From NCBI RefSeq assembly GCF_002356315.1, contig NZ_AP018164.1:3038001-3102000 (forward strand): a stretch of DNA of 64,000 nucleotides, in the 5' to 3' direction. Position numbers and translations under genes: made by a program. Positions 1 through 7,997 of this stretch are shown in pieces. Each line of letters opens with the position of its first letter. The stretch's first letter is position 1. The notes under the pieces were generated by a model. That model searched no databases. It saw only the letters and a program-made list of their open reading frames with translations, and was not told the DNA's origin. The DNA is from Mycobacterium shigaense. GTDB lineage: Bacteria > Actinomycetota > Actinomycetes > Mycobacteriales > Mycobacteriaceae.

Positions 1-20
1 AACCCACGGATCGGAGCGAA

Positions 21-515
21 ATGCGGGAAGTGATCGGCCTGGGCCAGCTCCGGAGCAACGCCTGTCGGTACCTTGAGCGGGTTGCCGCCGGAGAAACCAT
101 CGATGTCGTCCGTCGCGGCAAGTTGGTGGCACGAATTGTCTCGGTCGGCGACTGGAGGGTGGCTCCGATCCCGGCGCGGTCCGTCGAAGTCGCGACACCG
201 GAGGCTGGCGGCTGGGTAGGACTGCACGAACTGCGAACACGTGCCGGACGGTGCCTCGATCGGGTTGCGGCCGGCGAGACGGTTTGTGTCGTCCGTGGCG
301 GCAGATTACTGGCGCAGATCGTGCCGGCCGGTGCTTCCAGCACGACCCCGAGCCACGCGGACGGTGGCCGGCGGATCGAGCTTGACGAACTGCGAAAGCG
401 TGCGGGGCGTTATTTCGACAAGGTCGCGGCGGGACAGACGATTGAGGTCAGCCGTGGCGGCGAGCTAGTTGCTCGGATCGTGTCGGCCGCTAAGAAGACA
501 ACCGCAGGGGCCTGA
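21..515 (+). CDS. Orphan protein of three tandem Phd/YefM-type antitoxin units
   Basis: The 164-residue protein has three homologous units at about residues 5-41, 66-102 and 119-155. Each has the pattern of an L-R helix, then R-[VA]-A-A-G-[EQ]-T, a short strand, R-x-G-x-L-[VL]-A-[RQ]-I-V. This is the DNA-binding N-terminal fold of Phd/YefM (prevent-host-death) antitoxins, which bind operator DNA as dimers and neutralise a partner toxin. The linkers are Pro/Ala/Thr-rich and differ in length. An upstream GGAGCG serves as a ribosome-binding site. No toxin gene lies downstream; the next gene is an MFS transporter on the same strand. A gene upstream of the window cannot be excluded as partner. The fold is well supported; the role of a triple-unit protein is unknown, and a stand-alone DNA-binding regulator is plausible. 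Confidence 0.82.
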   Translation: MREVIGLGQLRSNACRYLERVAAGETIDVVRRGKLVARIVSVGDWRVAPIPARSVEVATPEAGGWVGLHELRTRAGRCLDRVAAGETVCVVRGGRLLAQIVPAGASSTTPSHADGGRRIELDELRKRAGRYFDKVAAGQTIEVSRGGELVARIVSAAKKTTAGA

Positions 516-684
516 TCGCGGCGCTGCGTCCCCCGGCATGAAAATCGGCTCGCCGTAACCACGCAATCGACCAGCGCGCCATTGACGCGTGGCTCCCATC
601 GCTTGCGCCATGATGCCGACGTCGGCAGTAGAATCGCGAGTCGTTCGACGGCCAGCGCCCTGGGAGTGCACATATGTGGTCATC

Positions 685-1905
685 ATGCCCGGCCGTAGTG
701 AACGGCATCGCCGCCCGGTGATCGCGCACGCCGCCGGAGCCAGAAGCTGGCTGACACGCAATGTGTGGGTATTGTCGGCCGTTTCGTTCCTCCAGGACAC
801 CGCCAGCGAATTGCTCTACCCGTTGCTGCCCATCTATCTGACCACTGTCCTTGGCGCGCCGCCCGCCGTCGTGGGAGCCGTGGAAGGCGCGGCCGAGGGA
901 ACGGCGTCCCTGACGAAACTGGCCGCCGGACCGCTCGGCGATAGATTCGCCCGGCGACCGCTGATCACCGCGGGCTACGGGATGGCCGCGCTCGGCAAGG
1001 TCATCGTCGCAGTCGCCGGAGCGTGGCCCGGAGTCCTGACCGGGCGCGTCGTCGATCGAGTCGGCAAGGGCATCCGAGGCGCGCCGCGAGACGCGCTGCT
1101 GGTAGACGGCGTCGAGGAAGCCGGCCGCGGCCGCGTGTTCGGGTTTCACCGCGCGATGGACACGCTGGGCGCGGTATTCGGACCGCTGCTCGGGCTCGCC
1201 GGGTACGAGTTGCTCGACCACCAGATTCCGCCGTTGCTGTACATCGCGATTGTTCCCGCCGTGCTCAGTGTCGCCCTGGTGCCGTTGGTGCGGGAGCGTC
1301 CGGGGCGGGTGGCGCGGGCTCGGCGGCCGCGTATGGCGGACGCGGTGCGTGACCTGCCGGGCCGGTATTGGCGGGCGGTCGCGCTGCTGACGGCCTTCGG
1401 ACTGGCCAACTTTCCTGATGCCCTAATCCTATTGCGGCTCAAGGAACTCGGATTCTCCGTAGCCGAAGTGATCCTCGCTTACGTGGGATACAACCTGGTA
1501 TACGCGGTAGGCAGTTACCCGGCCGGAGCCCTTGCCGATCGGATCCCGAGACGCACGGTGTTCGCAATCGGCATGGTCTTCTTCGCGGCCGGCTACATAG
1601 GGCTCGGTCTCACCACCGACAAAGTCTCAGCATGGCTGATCCTCGGGGTGTACGGACTGTTCACCGCATGCACTGACGGCGTCGGGAAAGCATGGATTTC
1701 GGGACTGGTCCCCGCCGAGTTGCAGTCCAGCGCGCAAGGTATTTTCCAGGGCGCGACCGGCTTCGCGGTGTTGGCGGCGGGTTTGTGGGCCGGCCTGCTG
1801 TGGGGAGCGACAGGCCGCCTCCCGCTCCTGATCTCAGGAATTGCCGGTGGCGTCTTTGCGGCAGTTTTGCTCGTCGTCGCCCTCGGCGCGCGGATTCGTG
1901 CCTGA
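685..1905 (+). CDS. Major facilitator superfamily transporter
   Basis: About 406 residues with twelve likely membrane segments, the usual size for an MFS drug/solute transporter of the inner membrane. The first segment contains SFLQDTASELLYPLLPIYL. The loop after segment 2 carries G-P-L-G-D-R-x-x-R-R-P, the MFS motif A, and a D-R-V-G-K-G-I-R-G-A-P-R-D-A stretch follows. The second half repeats the pattern (G-A-L-A-D-R-I-P-R-R). The frame is open from 589, but the ATG at 685 is chosen because the extra 32 residues are polar and unlike a transporter N-terminus; neither start has a good ribosome-binding site. The substrate cannot be told. The acyltransferase gene 97 bp downstream may be co-transcribed. 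The 169 bp upstream hold no recognised feature. Confidence 0.85.
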   Translation: MPGRSERHRRPVIAHAAGARSWLTRNVWVLSAVSFLQDTASELLYPLLPIYLTTVLGAPPAVVGAVEGAAEGTASLTKLAAGPLGDRFARRPLITAGYGMAALGKVIVAVAGAWPGVLTGRVVDRVGKGIRGAPRDALLVDGVEEAGRGRVFGFHRAMDTLGAVFGPLLGLAGYELLDHQIPPLLYIAIVPAVLSVALVPLVRERPGRVARARRPRMADAVRDLPGRYWRAVALLTAFGLANFPDALILLRLKELGFSVAEVILAYVGYNLVYAVGSYPAGALADRIPRRTVFAIGMVFFAAGYIGLGLTTDKVSAWLILGVYGLFTACTDGVGKAWISGLVPAELQSSAQGIFQGATGFAVLAAGLWAGLLWGATGRLPLLISGIAGGVFAAVLLVVALGARIRA

Positions 1906-2002
1906 TCCGCACTGATGTCGACTCGCTGACCCGAAACAAAAAGTCCCCTCGCACCGGCGGGTACCGTGGGGCTGTGCACCGACTCGAGCTTTTCCCGAGC
2001 TG

Positions 2003-3307
2003 ATGGACAACGCAGACGCCGCACAGCCGGACCGCAATCTGGCGGCCGATTTCTACCGGGTGTCGGGCGTCGTGCTGATCGTGCTGGGGCACTGGCTGGC
2101 CGGCTCGGTGACCTATCACGATGGCCAGTTCGGACGGCAGAACCCGCTCGTGGACCTGCCGTGGACTCAATGGCTGACCTGGCCATTCCAGGCGGTCCCG
2201 ACGTTCTTCATGGTGGCCGGCTATGCCGGCGCCGTGTCCTGGACACATCGGCACGACAACGCCGGCATCTCCCGCCAGACCTGGCTTCAGCGTCGCCTGG
2301 CCCGGGTCCTCGGGCCGACCGCCGTATACGCCGTGCTGGTGGCCCTGGCGGTCATCGTGCTGGGGGTCCGCGGCACCGCCGGGTCCGTGCTCGAATACGC
2401 GGGGTGGGCGGTGGCGATGCACCTGTGGTTCCTCGCGGTGTACCTGGCGGTGGTCTCGTTGACGCCGATTGCCATTGCCGCACAACGCCGTTGGGGTCTT
2501 CTGACGCCAGCCACACTCGGGATCGGGGTTGCGGTGGTCGACGTCACCAGGCTCGCCGGTCACGTCCAATACCTCGACTGGATCAACTACCTGCTGGCCT
2601 GGGGAATGCTATATCAACTCGGAATCGCTTGGCATGGCGGGCTATTGGCTGGCCGCCGGCCCGCGCTGCTGGCGGGCGCTTCGGCCGCTGCGCTCGCGCT
2701 GTTGATTTGGTTGAGGGTCTACCCGATCAGCATGATCGGTGTTCCCGGTCAGACGATCGACAACACGACCCCGCCCACCGTGGCGCTGCTGGCGTTCGGA
2801 TGCGCGCAAACCGGATTAGCGATGGCGCTCGCGCCGGCCATCAACCGCGCGCTGTGCGCCGGTCACGTCCGGCGCGTATTGGCCATCGGCAACAACAACA
2901 TCATGGCCTTGTACCTGTGGCACATGGTGCCCGTCGTGCTCGTGGCCATCGTCGGGTATCCGGCGGGTCTGTTGCCGCAGCCACCCGAAGGCACCGCGGA
3001 CTGGTGGCTGGCCCGGCTGGAATGGGTGGTCATTCTCGGCGCGGTGACGATCGTCGAACTGCTGCTGTTGTGGTGGGGCCGGCGCATTTTCGCGACCCCG
3101 CTGCCACTGCTGGGTGTCCCCCTCAAGAAACGCTGGGCCGAACCGGTCATCTTGACCGGTGCCGCAATGGCCGCCTACGCCCTGTCCGTCACCGCCGCGC
3201 GGGGTTTCGCCCCCGGCGGGCGCCTTTCGTGGCCCACCGCAATCCTTTTCGCTGCCGGGACGCTCCTGGTGGCACTGCGCCCGGTACGGGTCCCCGCACG
3301 GCAGTAG
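2003..3307 (+). CDS. Acyltransferase family 3 membrane protein
   Basis: A 434-residue polytopic membrane protein of the OafA/YrhL-like acyltransferase-3 family, which moves acyl groups onto sugars, lipids or peptides at the membrane. Signs of the family are the N-terminal R-x-x-G-V-V-L-I-V-L-G-H-W (a His in the first segment, the presumed catalytic region), the F-F-M-V-A-G-Y-x-G-A-x-S segment, and an N-N-I-M-A-L-Y-L-W-H-M segment near residue 300. About ten hydrophobic segments follow. The target is not predictable. Its stop codon (3305-3307) directly abuts the stop codon of the convergent permease gene, so there is no room for an intergenic terminator. Confidence 0.8.
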   Translation: MDNADAAQPDRNLAADFYRVSGVVLIVLGHWLAGSVTYHDGQFGRQNPLVDLPWTQWLTWPFQAVPTFFMVAGYAGAVSWTHRHDNAGISRQTWLQRRLARVLGPTAVYAVLVALAVIVLGVRGTAGSVLEYAGWAVAMHLWFLAVYLAVVSLTPIAIAAQRRWGLLTPATLGIGVAVVDVTRLAGHVQYLDWINYLLAWGMLYQLGIAWHGGLLAGRRPALLAGASAAALALLIWLRVYPISMIGVPGQTIDNTTPPTVALLAFGCAQTGLAMALAPAINRALCAGHVRRVLAIGNNNIMALYLWHMVPVVLVAIVGYPAGLLPQPPEGTADWWLARLEWVVILGAVTIVELLLLWWGRRIFATPLPLLGVPLKKRWAEPVILTGAAMAAYALSVTAARGFAPGGRLSWPTAILFAAGTLLVALRPVRVPARQ

Positions 3308-4972
3308 CTAGCCCTGGGCCGGCAAAACGTGGTCGGCGACCTTGTCGGTGGACAGGCACAGGGAACAGATCTGCGCGTCATGCGTCTCACACGCCAGCAT
3401 GTCGGGCCGCTCGAACTCGTGATGGCACACATGGCAGGTGAGGTGCTCCCCCGAGGGGTTGCCGTGTCCGTCGAACATCGGCAGATCGAGGCCGTCATGC
3501 GTGCGCCGCAGGTAGTACTTACCCTTGGTCGCGATCGCCAGAATGGGCGGCATCACCAGGGCGATGACGATGGCCACCAACGGCGAGTACGGCCGAAGTT
3601 GCGGGCCCAGGCCGCCGAAGAAGGCGACGATCGACAGGCCCGCCGCCAACAGCATCGAGCCGAACCCGACCGGGTTGATGGCATACAGCATGCCCCTGCG
3701 GAACTCGGGGCGCTTCGGGGACAGGCCGAGCAGGTATTTGTTGAACACGATGTCGGACGCGACCGCGACCACCCACGCCATGCCGCAGTTGGAGTAGAAC
3801 CCGAGGATGGTGTTGAGGAAGTCGAACATGTTGGCTTCCATCAGGATCAGTGCGATGGCGAGGTTCACACCCAGGAACACCACGCGGCCGGGATAATGCC
3901 TGGTGACCCGGGTAAAGGAGTTCGTCCACGCCAGCGACCCCGAATACGCGTTGGTCACATTGATTTTGATCTGGCTGAGCACGACCAGGATGACGGCGAG
4001 AGTTAACGCAAGCCAGTCCGGCATGAAGTTTTGGTAGATCTCGGCGAATTGGTGGACCGGCTGGTTCGCGACGGACGCGGAGCCGGCCAGGTGGGAAATC
4101 AGGTACACCGCCAGGAACAGCCCGACGATCTGTTTGACCGCGCCGAACAACACCCAGCCGGGACCTGCCAGCAGCATCCAGGTCCACCAGCTGCGGGAGT
4201 TCTGCGGCGTGCGGGGCGGCATGAACCGCAAGTAGTCGATCTGCTCGGCGATCTGCGCGATCAATGCGAGGCACACGCCCGCGGCCAGCAGGACCGAACT
4301 CGGGTCGACGCCGCCGCGTCCTTGCTTGCCGGTGTAGTCGAAGAATTCGTTCACCGACTCCGGATGGCTGATCACCAGATAGGCGAACGGGGCGACCATC
4401 ATGATCAGCCAAAGTGGAGTGGTCCAAAGTTGCAGCTGGGAAAGGACTTTCATCCCGTAGATCACCAGCGGGAAGATGATCAGCGTCGACAGGGCGTATC
4501 CGATCCACAGCGGCACGTGCAGACTCAGGTTGAGCCCCTGGGCCATGATCGAGCCCTCCAGGGCAAAGAAGATGAACGTGAAGGTGGCGAAGATGACGTT
4601 GGTGACCACCGAGCCGTAGTAGCCGAAACCACTGCCGCGGGTGATCAGGTCCAGGTCGATGTTGTACCGCGCCGCGTAGTAAGCCAGCGGAAGCCCGGTC
4701 GCGAAGATCACCACCGCGAAGATGCCGATCCCCCACAGCGCGTTCGCCGTGCCGAAGCTGATGCCCAGGTTGGCACCGATCGCGAAATCGGCCAGGTACG
4801 CGATGCCGCCGAGCGCGGAGATTCCCACCACCGTGGTCGACCAGCGGCGATAGCTGCGGGGCGCGAAGCGCAGGGTGTAGTCCTCGAGCGTCTCGCGGGC
4901 AGCCGTCAGCGCGTCCTGCCCGCCCGCGGCCACCAAGGCACGATGAACACCGGGCTCGATGTCTTGCGTCAT
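3308..4972 (-). CDS. NCS1-family nucleobase/ureide permease with a C-terminal Cys/His tail
   Basis: A 554-residue, about 12-segment transporter of the nucleobase-cation-symport-1 (cytosine/purine/uracil/thiamine/allantoin) family. Typical parts are N-terminal E-D-Y-T-L-R-F-A-P-R-S-Y-R-R-W, then T-R-G-S-G-F-G-Y-Y-G-S in segment 3 and I-N-V-T-N-A-Y-S-G-S-L-A-W in segment 8. The odd part is the cytoplasmic tail after residue 500: Cys513/516, His517/518, Cys528, His531 and Cys536/539, spaced like a zinc-binding knuckle or ribbon. The ATG at 4972 follows a strong GGAGG site. An inverted repeat lies about 95 bp upstream. It is unrelated in position to the ureide operon at 25-30 kb, which has its own NCS1 permease. 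The substrate is uncertain. Confidence 0.88.
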   Translation of the reverse strand: MTQDIEPGVHRALVAAGGQDALTAARETLEDYTLRFAPRSYRRWSTTVVGISALGGIAYLADFAIGANLGISFGTANALWGIGIFAVVIFATGLPLAYYAARYNIDLDLITRGSGFGYYGSVVTNVIFATFTFIFFALEGSIMAQGLNLSLHVPLWIGYALSTLIIFPLVIYGMKVLSQLQLWTTPLWLIMMVAPFAYLVISHPESVNEFFDYTGKQGRGGVDPSSVLLAAGVCLALIAQIAEQIDYLRFMPPRTPQNSRSWWTWMLLAGPGWVLFGAVKQIVGLFLAVYLISHLAGSASVANQPVHQFAEIYQNFMPDWLALTLAVILVVLSQIKINVTNAYSGSLAWTNSFTRVTRHYPGRVVFLGVNLAIALILMEANMFDFLNTILGFYSNCGMAWVVAVASDIVFNKYLLGLSPKRPEFRRGMLYAINPVGFGSMLLAAGLSIVAFFGGLGPQLRPYSPLVAIVIALVMPPILAIATKGKYYLRRTHDGLDLPMFDGHGNPSGEHLTCHVCHHEFERPDMLACETHDAQICSLCLSTDKVADHVLPAQG

Positions 4973-5064
4973 TCAACCTCCGGCTCGACTAGCTGGCGCC
5001 ACCGGCACGGTAACCCATGCGCGTTGCCGCTTCATGAACCCGGGTGTCAGTCGTGGCACACCTG

Positions 5065-5091
5065 TGTTACGAAAATAGCTTTGCCGTAACA
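5065..5091. promoter_or_regulatory. Inverted repeat upstream of the NCS1 permease (candidate operator)
   Basis: Arms TGTTACG (5065-5071) and CGTAACA (5085-5091) form a perfect 7-bp inverted repeat with a 13-bp AT-rich centre. It lies in the 209-bp gap between the permease start (4972) and the TetR stop (5182). Its position about 95 bp before the permease start fits a regulator site; the regulator is unknown. It could also act as a terminator for the TetR gene, though it lacks a T-run. Confidence 0.4.
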
Positions 5092-5181
5092 GCTTTCGCC
5101 ACGCCCGTCCGGACGGTGCCACGACGTAGACAGGAAACTATCAGCAAATACACAGGGCGGGCATCCCAACCGAGCCGCGGC

Positions 5182-5835
5182 TCAGGCTTCCGAGAACACG
5201 TCGTCGGGCAGCGGACGCCGGCAGACGGCGTGCGCCTCCTCGGCATCGAGCCCAAAGAGGCCTAGCACCCGTTCGGTCACCTCGTCGGCCGCATTCGCGT
5301 CGTCGCGACCCGGGTCATTGCGCAGCAGTTGCCCCAGCCCCAGCAGCGCACCACCGGCCATGGCGAGCGCCAGTTCGGGATCGTCCAGGTGAAACCTGCC
5401 GGCCTTGATGCCTGCCTTGATGTCGCGCAACGCCCGTGGCGCCAGCCCGCGGTCGGATGACAACAGCGCCAGACCGTTCGCGAGCAGAATCTCGCTCTCC
5501 TGCGGGCGCTGCCGGAAGAGCCGCCCAGTGAGCCGAAAGCTGGTCGCGAAGGTCTCGGCCGGGTCCTCGATCGACGCGGTAAGCCGGTCCAGCACCGCCC
5601 CCTGGGCGTCGAGCACGTCGGCGACCGCGGCCTCGAACAGCTGCTCCTTGCTGTCGAAGTGGTTGTAGAAGGACCCCATCCCGACGTCGGCGGCCTTGGT
5701 GATCTCCAGGACCGGGACGTTCATCTTGCCCTCGGCGATCAACCGCTGCGCCGCCTTGATCAGCGCGGCCCGGGTTCGTTGCTTGCGCCGTTCCAGGCGG
5801 GTGGCCGGGCCGGAGTCGTCGGGCATCGCGCACAT
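5182..5835 (-). CDS. TetR-family regulator, divergent from the aromatic-catabolism operon
   Basis: A 217-residue protein with a typical TetR N-terminal helix-turn-helix at about residues 17-62: R-A-A-L-I-K-A-A-Q-R-L-I-A-E-G followed by I-T-K-A-A-D-V-G-M-G-S-F-Y-N-H-F-D-S-K-E-Q-L-F. The C-terminal ligand domain is variable. Start options are 5835 or 5826 (M4); both give an intact HTH. The gene is divergent from the dioxygenase/FAH/MhpA operon, and two near-identical palindromes lie between them, so autoregulation plus control of the operon by an aromatic ligand or CoA thioester is the likely role (inferred). Confidence 0.88.
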   Translation of the reverse strand: MCAMPDDSGPATRLERRKQRTRAALIKAAQRLIAEGKMNVPVLEITKAADVGMGSFYNHFDSKEQLFEAAVADVLDAQGAVLDRLTASIEDPAETFATSFRLTGRLFRQRPQESEILLANGLALLSSDRGLAPRALRDIKAGIKAGRFHLDDPELALAMAGGALLGLGQLLRNDPGRDDANAADEVTERVLGLFGLDAEEAHAVCRRPLPDDVFSEA

Positions 5836-5857
5836 GTAGACGAGTATGGATCACTTC

Positions 5858-5913
5858 TGATGATTTCGTCAGCAGGCTTGACGGGGTGCCGGAGGTATGT
5901 GACGATTTCGTCA
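5858..5913. promoter_or_regulatory. Two TetR-type palindromic operators in the divergent promoter
   Basis: The site at 5900-5913 reads TGACGATTTCGTCA, a perfect palindrome with 6-bp arms. A second copy at 5858-5871, TGATGATTTCGTCA, has one mismatch. Centre-to-centre spacing is 42 bp, close to four helical turns. Both lie in the 96-bp gap between the TetR start (5835) and the dioxygenase start (5932), the usual place for TetR operators. Confidence 0.7.
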
Positions 5914-5931
5914 GTTATCTGGGAGATGGTC

Positions 5932-7062
5932 ATGACGCACACCAAAGACCCTCATGGCGACCTGCACAGCGAGCGCGGGGCCGTTCGCGGAGAACATCCC
6001 GGCCGGTCGCGCAATCCGGTGGTCAGGGTCATCGACCTCGCCTGGCTGGAAGTCGAGAAGCCGGACCTGACACGCACCGAGCAGTTCGCGCGAGCCTTCG
6101 GGTTTCACACCGAGCGACACGGCGCCGACGGCATCCACCTGCGCGGCACCGATGCGGGCAGCCCATGTGTGCACGTGCGTCGCGGGCATCGAACACGGTT
6201 CGCCGCGGCGGCGTTTCGCGCGGGCGACGAGTCCGACGTGCTCCGGCTGGCTGAGCACTTCGGCACCCGGGCCCGCCGGCTCCCCGAGGCCCTGGGCGGG
6301 CTGTCGGTCGACGTGGCGGACCCCAACGGCATGACGGTGCGCGTGGTCGCCGGCACGCACGAACTACCGGAGCTGGCAAGCCAGCCGGTACATGCGTTCA
6401 ACTTCGGAAGCAATGTGCGACGCACGAACGCCGGCCAGCGTCCGCCGCGGGTGCCCGCGCGCGTGCAGCGCCTGGGCCATTTGGTATTGCAGTCGACAAC
6501 CTATCTGGAGACGCTGAATTGGTACCTGGACAAGCTGGGGATGATCGTCAGCGACTTCCTGTTCTTCCCCGGGCAGCGTGACCGCGGGCCGACCATGAGT
6601 TTCATTCGGTGCGACCGGGGTTCGACGCCGGCCGATCACCACACGCTGGCGCTGGCGCTGGGTCCGGCCAACCGGTACGTGCATTCGGCCTATCAGGTCA
6701 GCGACCTCGACGCCCTGGCCGCCGGGGGCGAATACCTGGCCGACCACGGCTACACCCGTTCCTGGGGAATCGGCAGGCACATCCAGGGCAGCCAGATCTT
6801 CGACTACTGGCGCGATCCCGACGGTCTGCTCGTCGAGCACTTCACCGATGGCGACCTGTTCGACAACACCGTCGAACCGGGATGGGCGCCGTTCACCGCA
6901 TCCGGCCTCGCACAGTGGGGGCCCCGGGCGACCAGCGATTTCCTCGGGACCAACCTGAAATCTGCTCGTCAGGAACTGTTTTCGATGATCTCCGCGCTTC
7001 GCAGAGACAACGAATTCGACACCCACCGACTCGTCGGCCTTCTGAAAGTAGCTGCCAAATGA
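5932..7062 (+). CDS. Extradiol ring-cleavage dioxygenase (VOC superfamily, two domains)
   Basis: About 376 residues. Two VOC (glyoxalase/extradiol dioxygenase) domains are visible. The second starts at G-H-L-V-L-Q-S-T and carries the likely Fe(II) ligands His183, His236 or His237, and Glu302 (in L-L-V-E-H-F), as in 2,3-dihydroxybiphenyl-type dioxygenases. These enzymes open catechol rings next to the hydroxyl pair. The ATG at 5932 is chosen because GGGAG lies six bases before it; the frame is open further upstream but would run over the operators and the TetR gene. It overlaps the FAH gene by ATGA. With the MhpA-like hydroxylase it would form the hydroxylation and ring-opening steps of an aromatic acid pathway (inferred). 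Confidence 0.87.
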   Translation: MTHTKDPHGDLHSERGAVRGEHPGRSRNPVVRVIDLAWLEVEKPDLTRTEQFARAFGFHTERHGADGIHLRGTDAGSPCVHVRRGHRTRFAAAAFRAGDESDVLRLAEHFGTRARRLPEALGGLSVDVADPNGMTVRVVAGTHELPELASQPVHAFNFGSNVRRTNAGQRPPRVPARVQRLGHLVLQSTTYLETLNWYLDKLGMIVSDFLFFPGQRDRGPTMSFIRCDRGSTPADHHTLALALGPANRYVHSAYQVSDLDALAAGGEYLADHGYTRSWGIGRHIQGSQIFDYWRDPDGLLVEHFTDGDLFDNTVEPGWAPFTASGLAQWGPRATSDFLGTNLKSARQELFSMISALRRDNEFDTHRLVGLLKVAAK

Positions 7063-7997
7063 CCACTTCCGTATTGCGCACCGCCGACGCCTGGTGGGTG
7101 AAGACCTCCCGCGGCGCCGCCAGGATCGACACGGCCGCGGCCACGACCGGGGACTTGCTGTCCGACCGAGCCGCAATCGAGGCCGCCGCAGGCGGTGCCG
7201 AGACCGTCGCGGTGGACACGCTGCGCCTGGTGTCGCCGGTGACCAGACCATGCCGGGTGATCGCGCAGATGACCAACTTCACTTCGCATGTCACCGACGC
7301 CGGAATGGACCCGGCGACCGTGCCGCTGACGTTCTTCCGCAAGGCGTCGGCCTCGATAGGTGGCCCCTTCGACGACATCGTCAAACCACCGCATGTCACC
7401 CTGCTCGACTACGAGGTGGAGATCGGGCTGGTCGTAGGGCGCGCAACCCCGGTCAACACAACGATTTCCGAGGACAATCTCGGCGACATCATCGCGGGAC
7501 TGGTGGTCACCAACGACGTCTCCGCCCGAGACATCCAGCTTCCGCAGACCCAGTTCTACGAGGCGAAGTCCTACCCGACCTTCACCCCGGTCGGACCCGA
7601 GCTGGTGTTGCTGACAGCCGACGAGCTCAAGCGGTTCGGCGACCTGCGGCTGCGCCTGAGCGTGGGCGGCGTCGAGCGGCAGAACGCAATCGTCGACGGC
7701 GACATGCTGTATCGCCCCCTCGAGGCCCTGCAGGCACTCACCCGATTCCAGGATCTTGCCCCCGGCGATCTGATTCTCACCGGCACACCGGTCGGGACCG
7801 CATTGAGCGCCCCGCCGAAACCGCTGGCTTTCGTGGGCAACCTGTTGCCGGCGTCGCTGAAGTGGAAGCTGTTCTTCAAGGGTCAGGGCCGCAACCCGCG
7901 TTACCTGAAACAGGGTGACGTCGTGGAGGCGTCGGTGGCCACCGACGACGGCGCGATCGACCTCGGAACCCAACGCAGCACAGTGAGATTCGCGTGA
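7059..7997 (+). CDS. Fumarylacetoacetate hydrolase (FAH)-fold enzyme
   Basis: 312 residues with a full FAH-type domain: L-L-D-Y-E-V-E-I-G-L-V-V-G-R (metal-binding acidic residues), T-N-D-V-S-A-R-D-I-Q, and D-L-I-L-T-G-T-P-V-G. The family cleaves C-C bonds in 2,4-diketo acids or hydrates/decarboxylates ring-cleavage products. In this operon it lies between the ring-cleavage dioxygenase and the hydroxylase, where classical mhp clusters use the alpha/beta hydrolase MhpC and the hydratase MhpD. It may handle the ring-opened product or the dienoate; this is inferred. The ATG overlaps the upstream TGA by 4 bp and its own TGA overlaps the next GTG, so all three genes are translationally coupled. Confidence 0.87.
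   Translation: MTTSVLRTADAWWVKTSRGAARIDTAAATTGDLLSDRAAIEAAAGGAETVAVDTLRLVSPVTRPCRVIAQMTNFTSHVTDAGMDPATVPLTFFRKASASIGGPFDDIVKPPHVTLLDYEVEIGLVVGRATPVNTTISEDNLGDIIAGLVVTNDVSARDIQLPQTQFYEAKSYPTFTPVGPELVLLTADELKRFGDLRLRLSVGGVERQNAIVDGDMLYRPLEALQALTRFQDLAPGDLILTGTPVGTALSAPPKPLAFVGNLLPASLKWKLFFKGQGRNPRYLKQGDVVEASVATDDGAIDLGTQRSTVRFA

Noticed and set aside
1966..3441. 491-codon plus-strand frame overlapping the acyltransferase
   Set aside because: Out-of-frame shadow; the acyltransferase frame has clear membrane segments and motifs.
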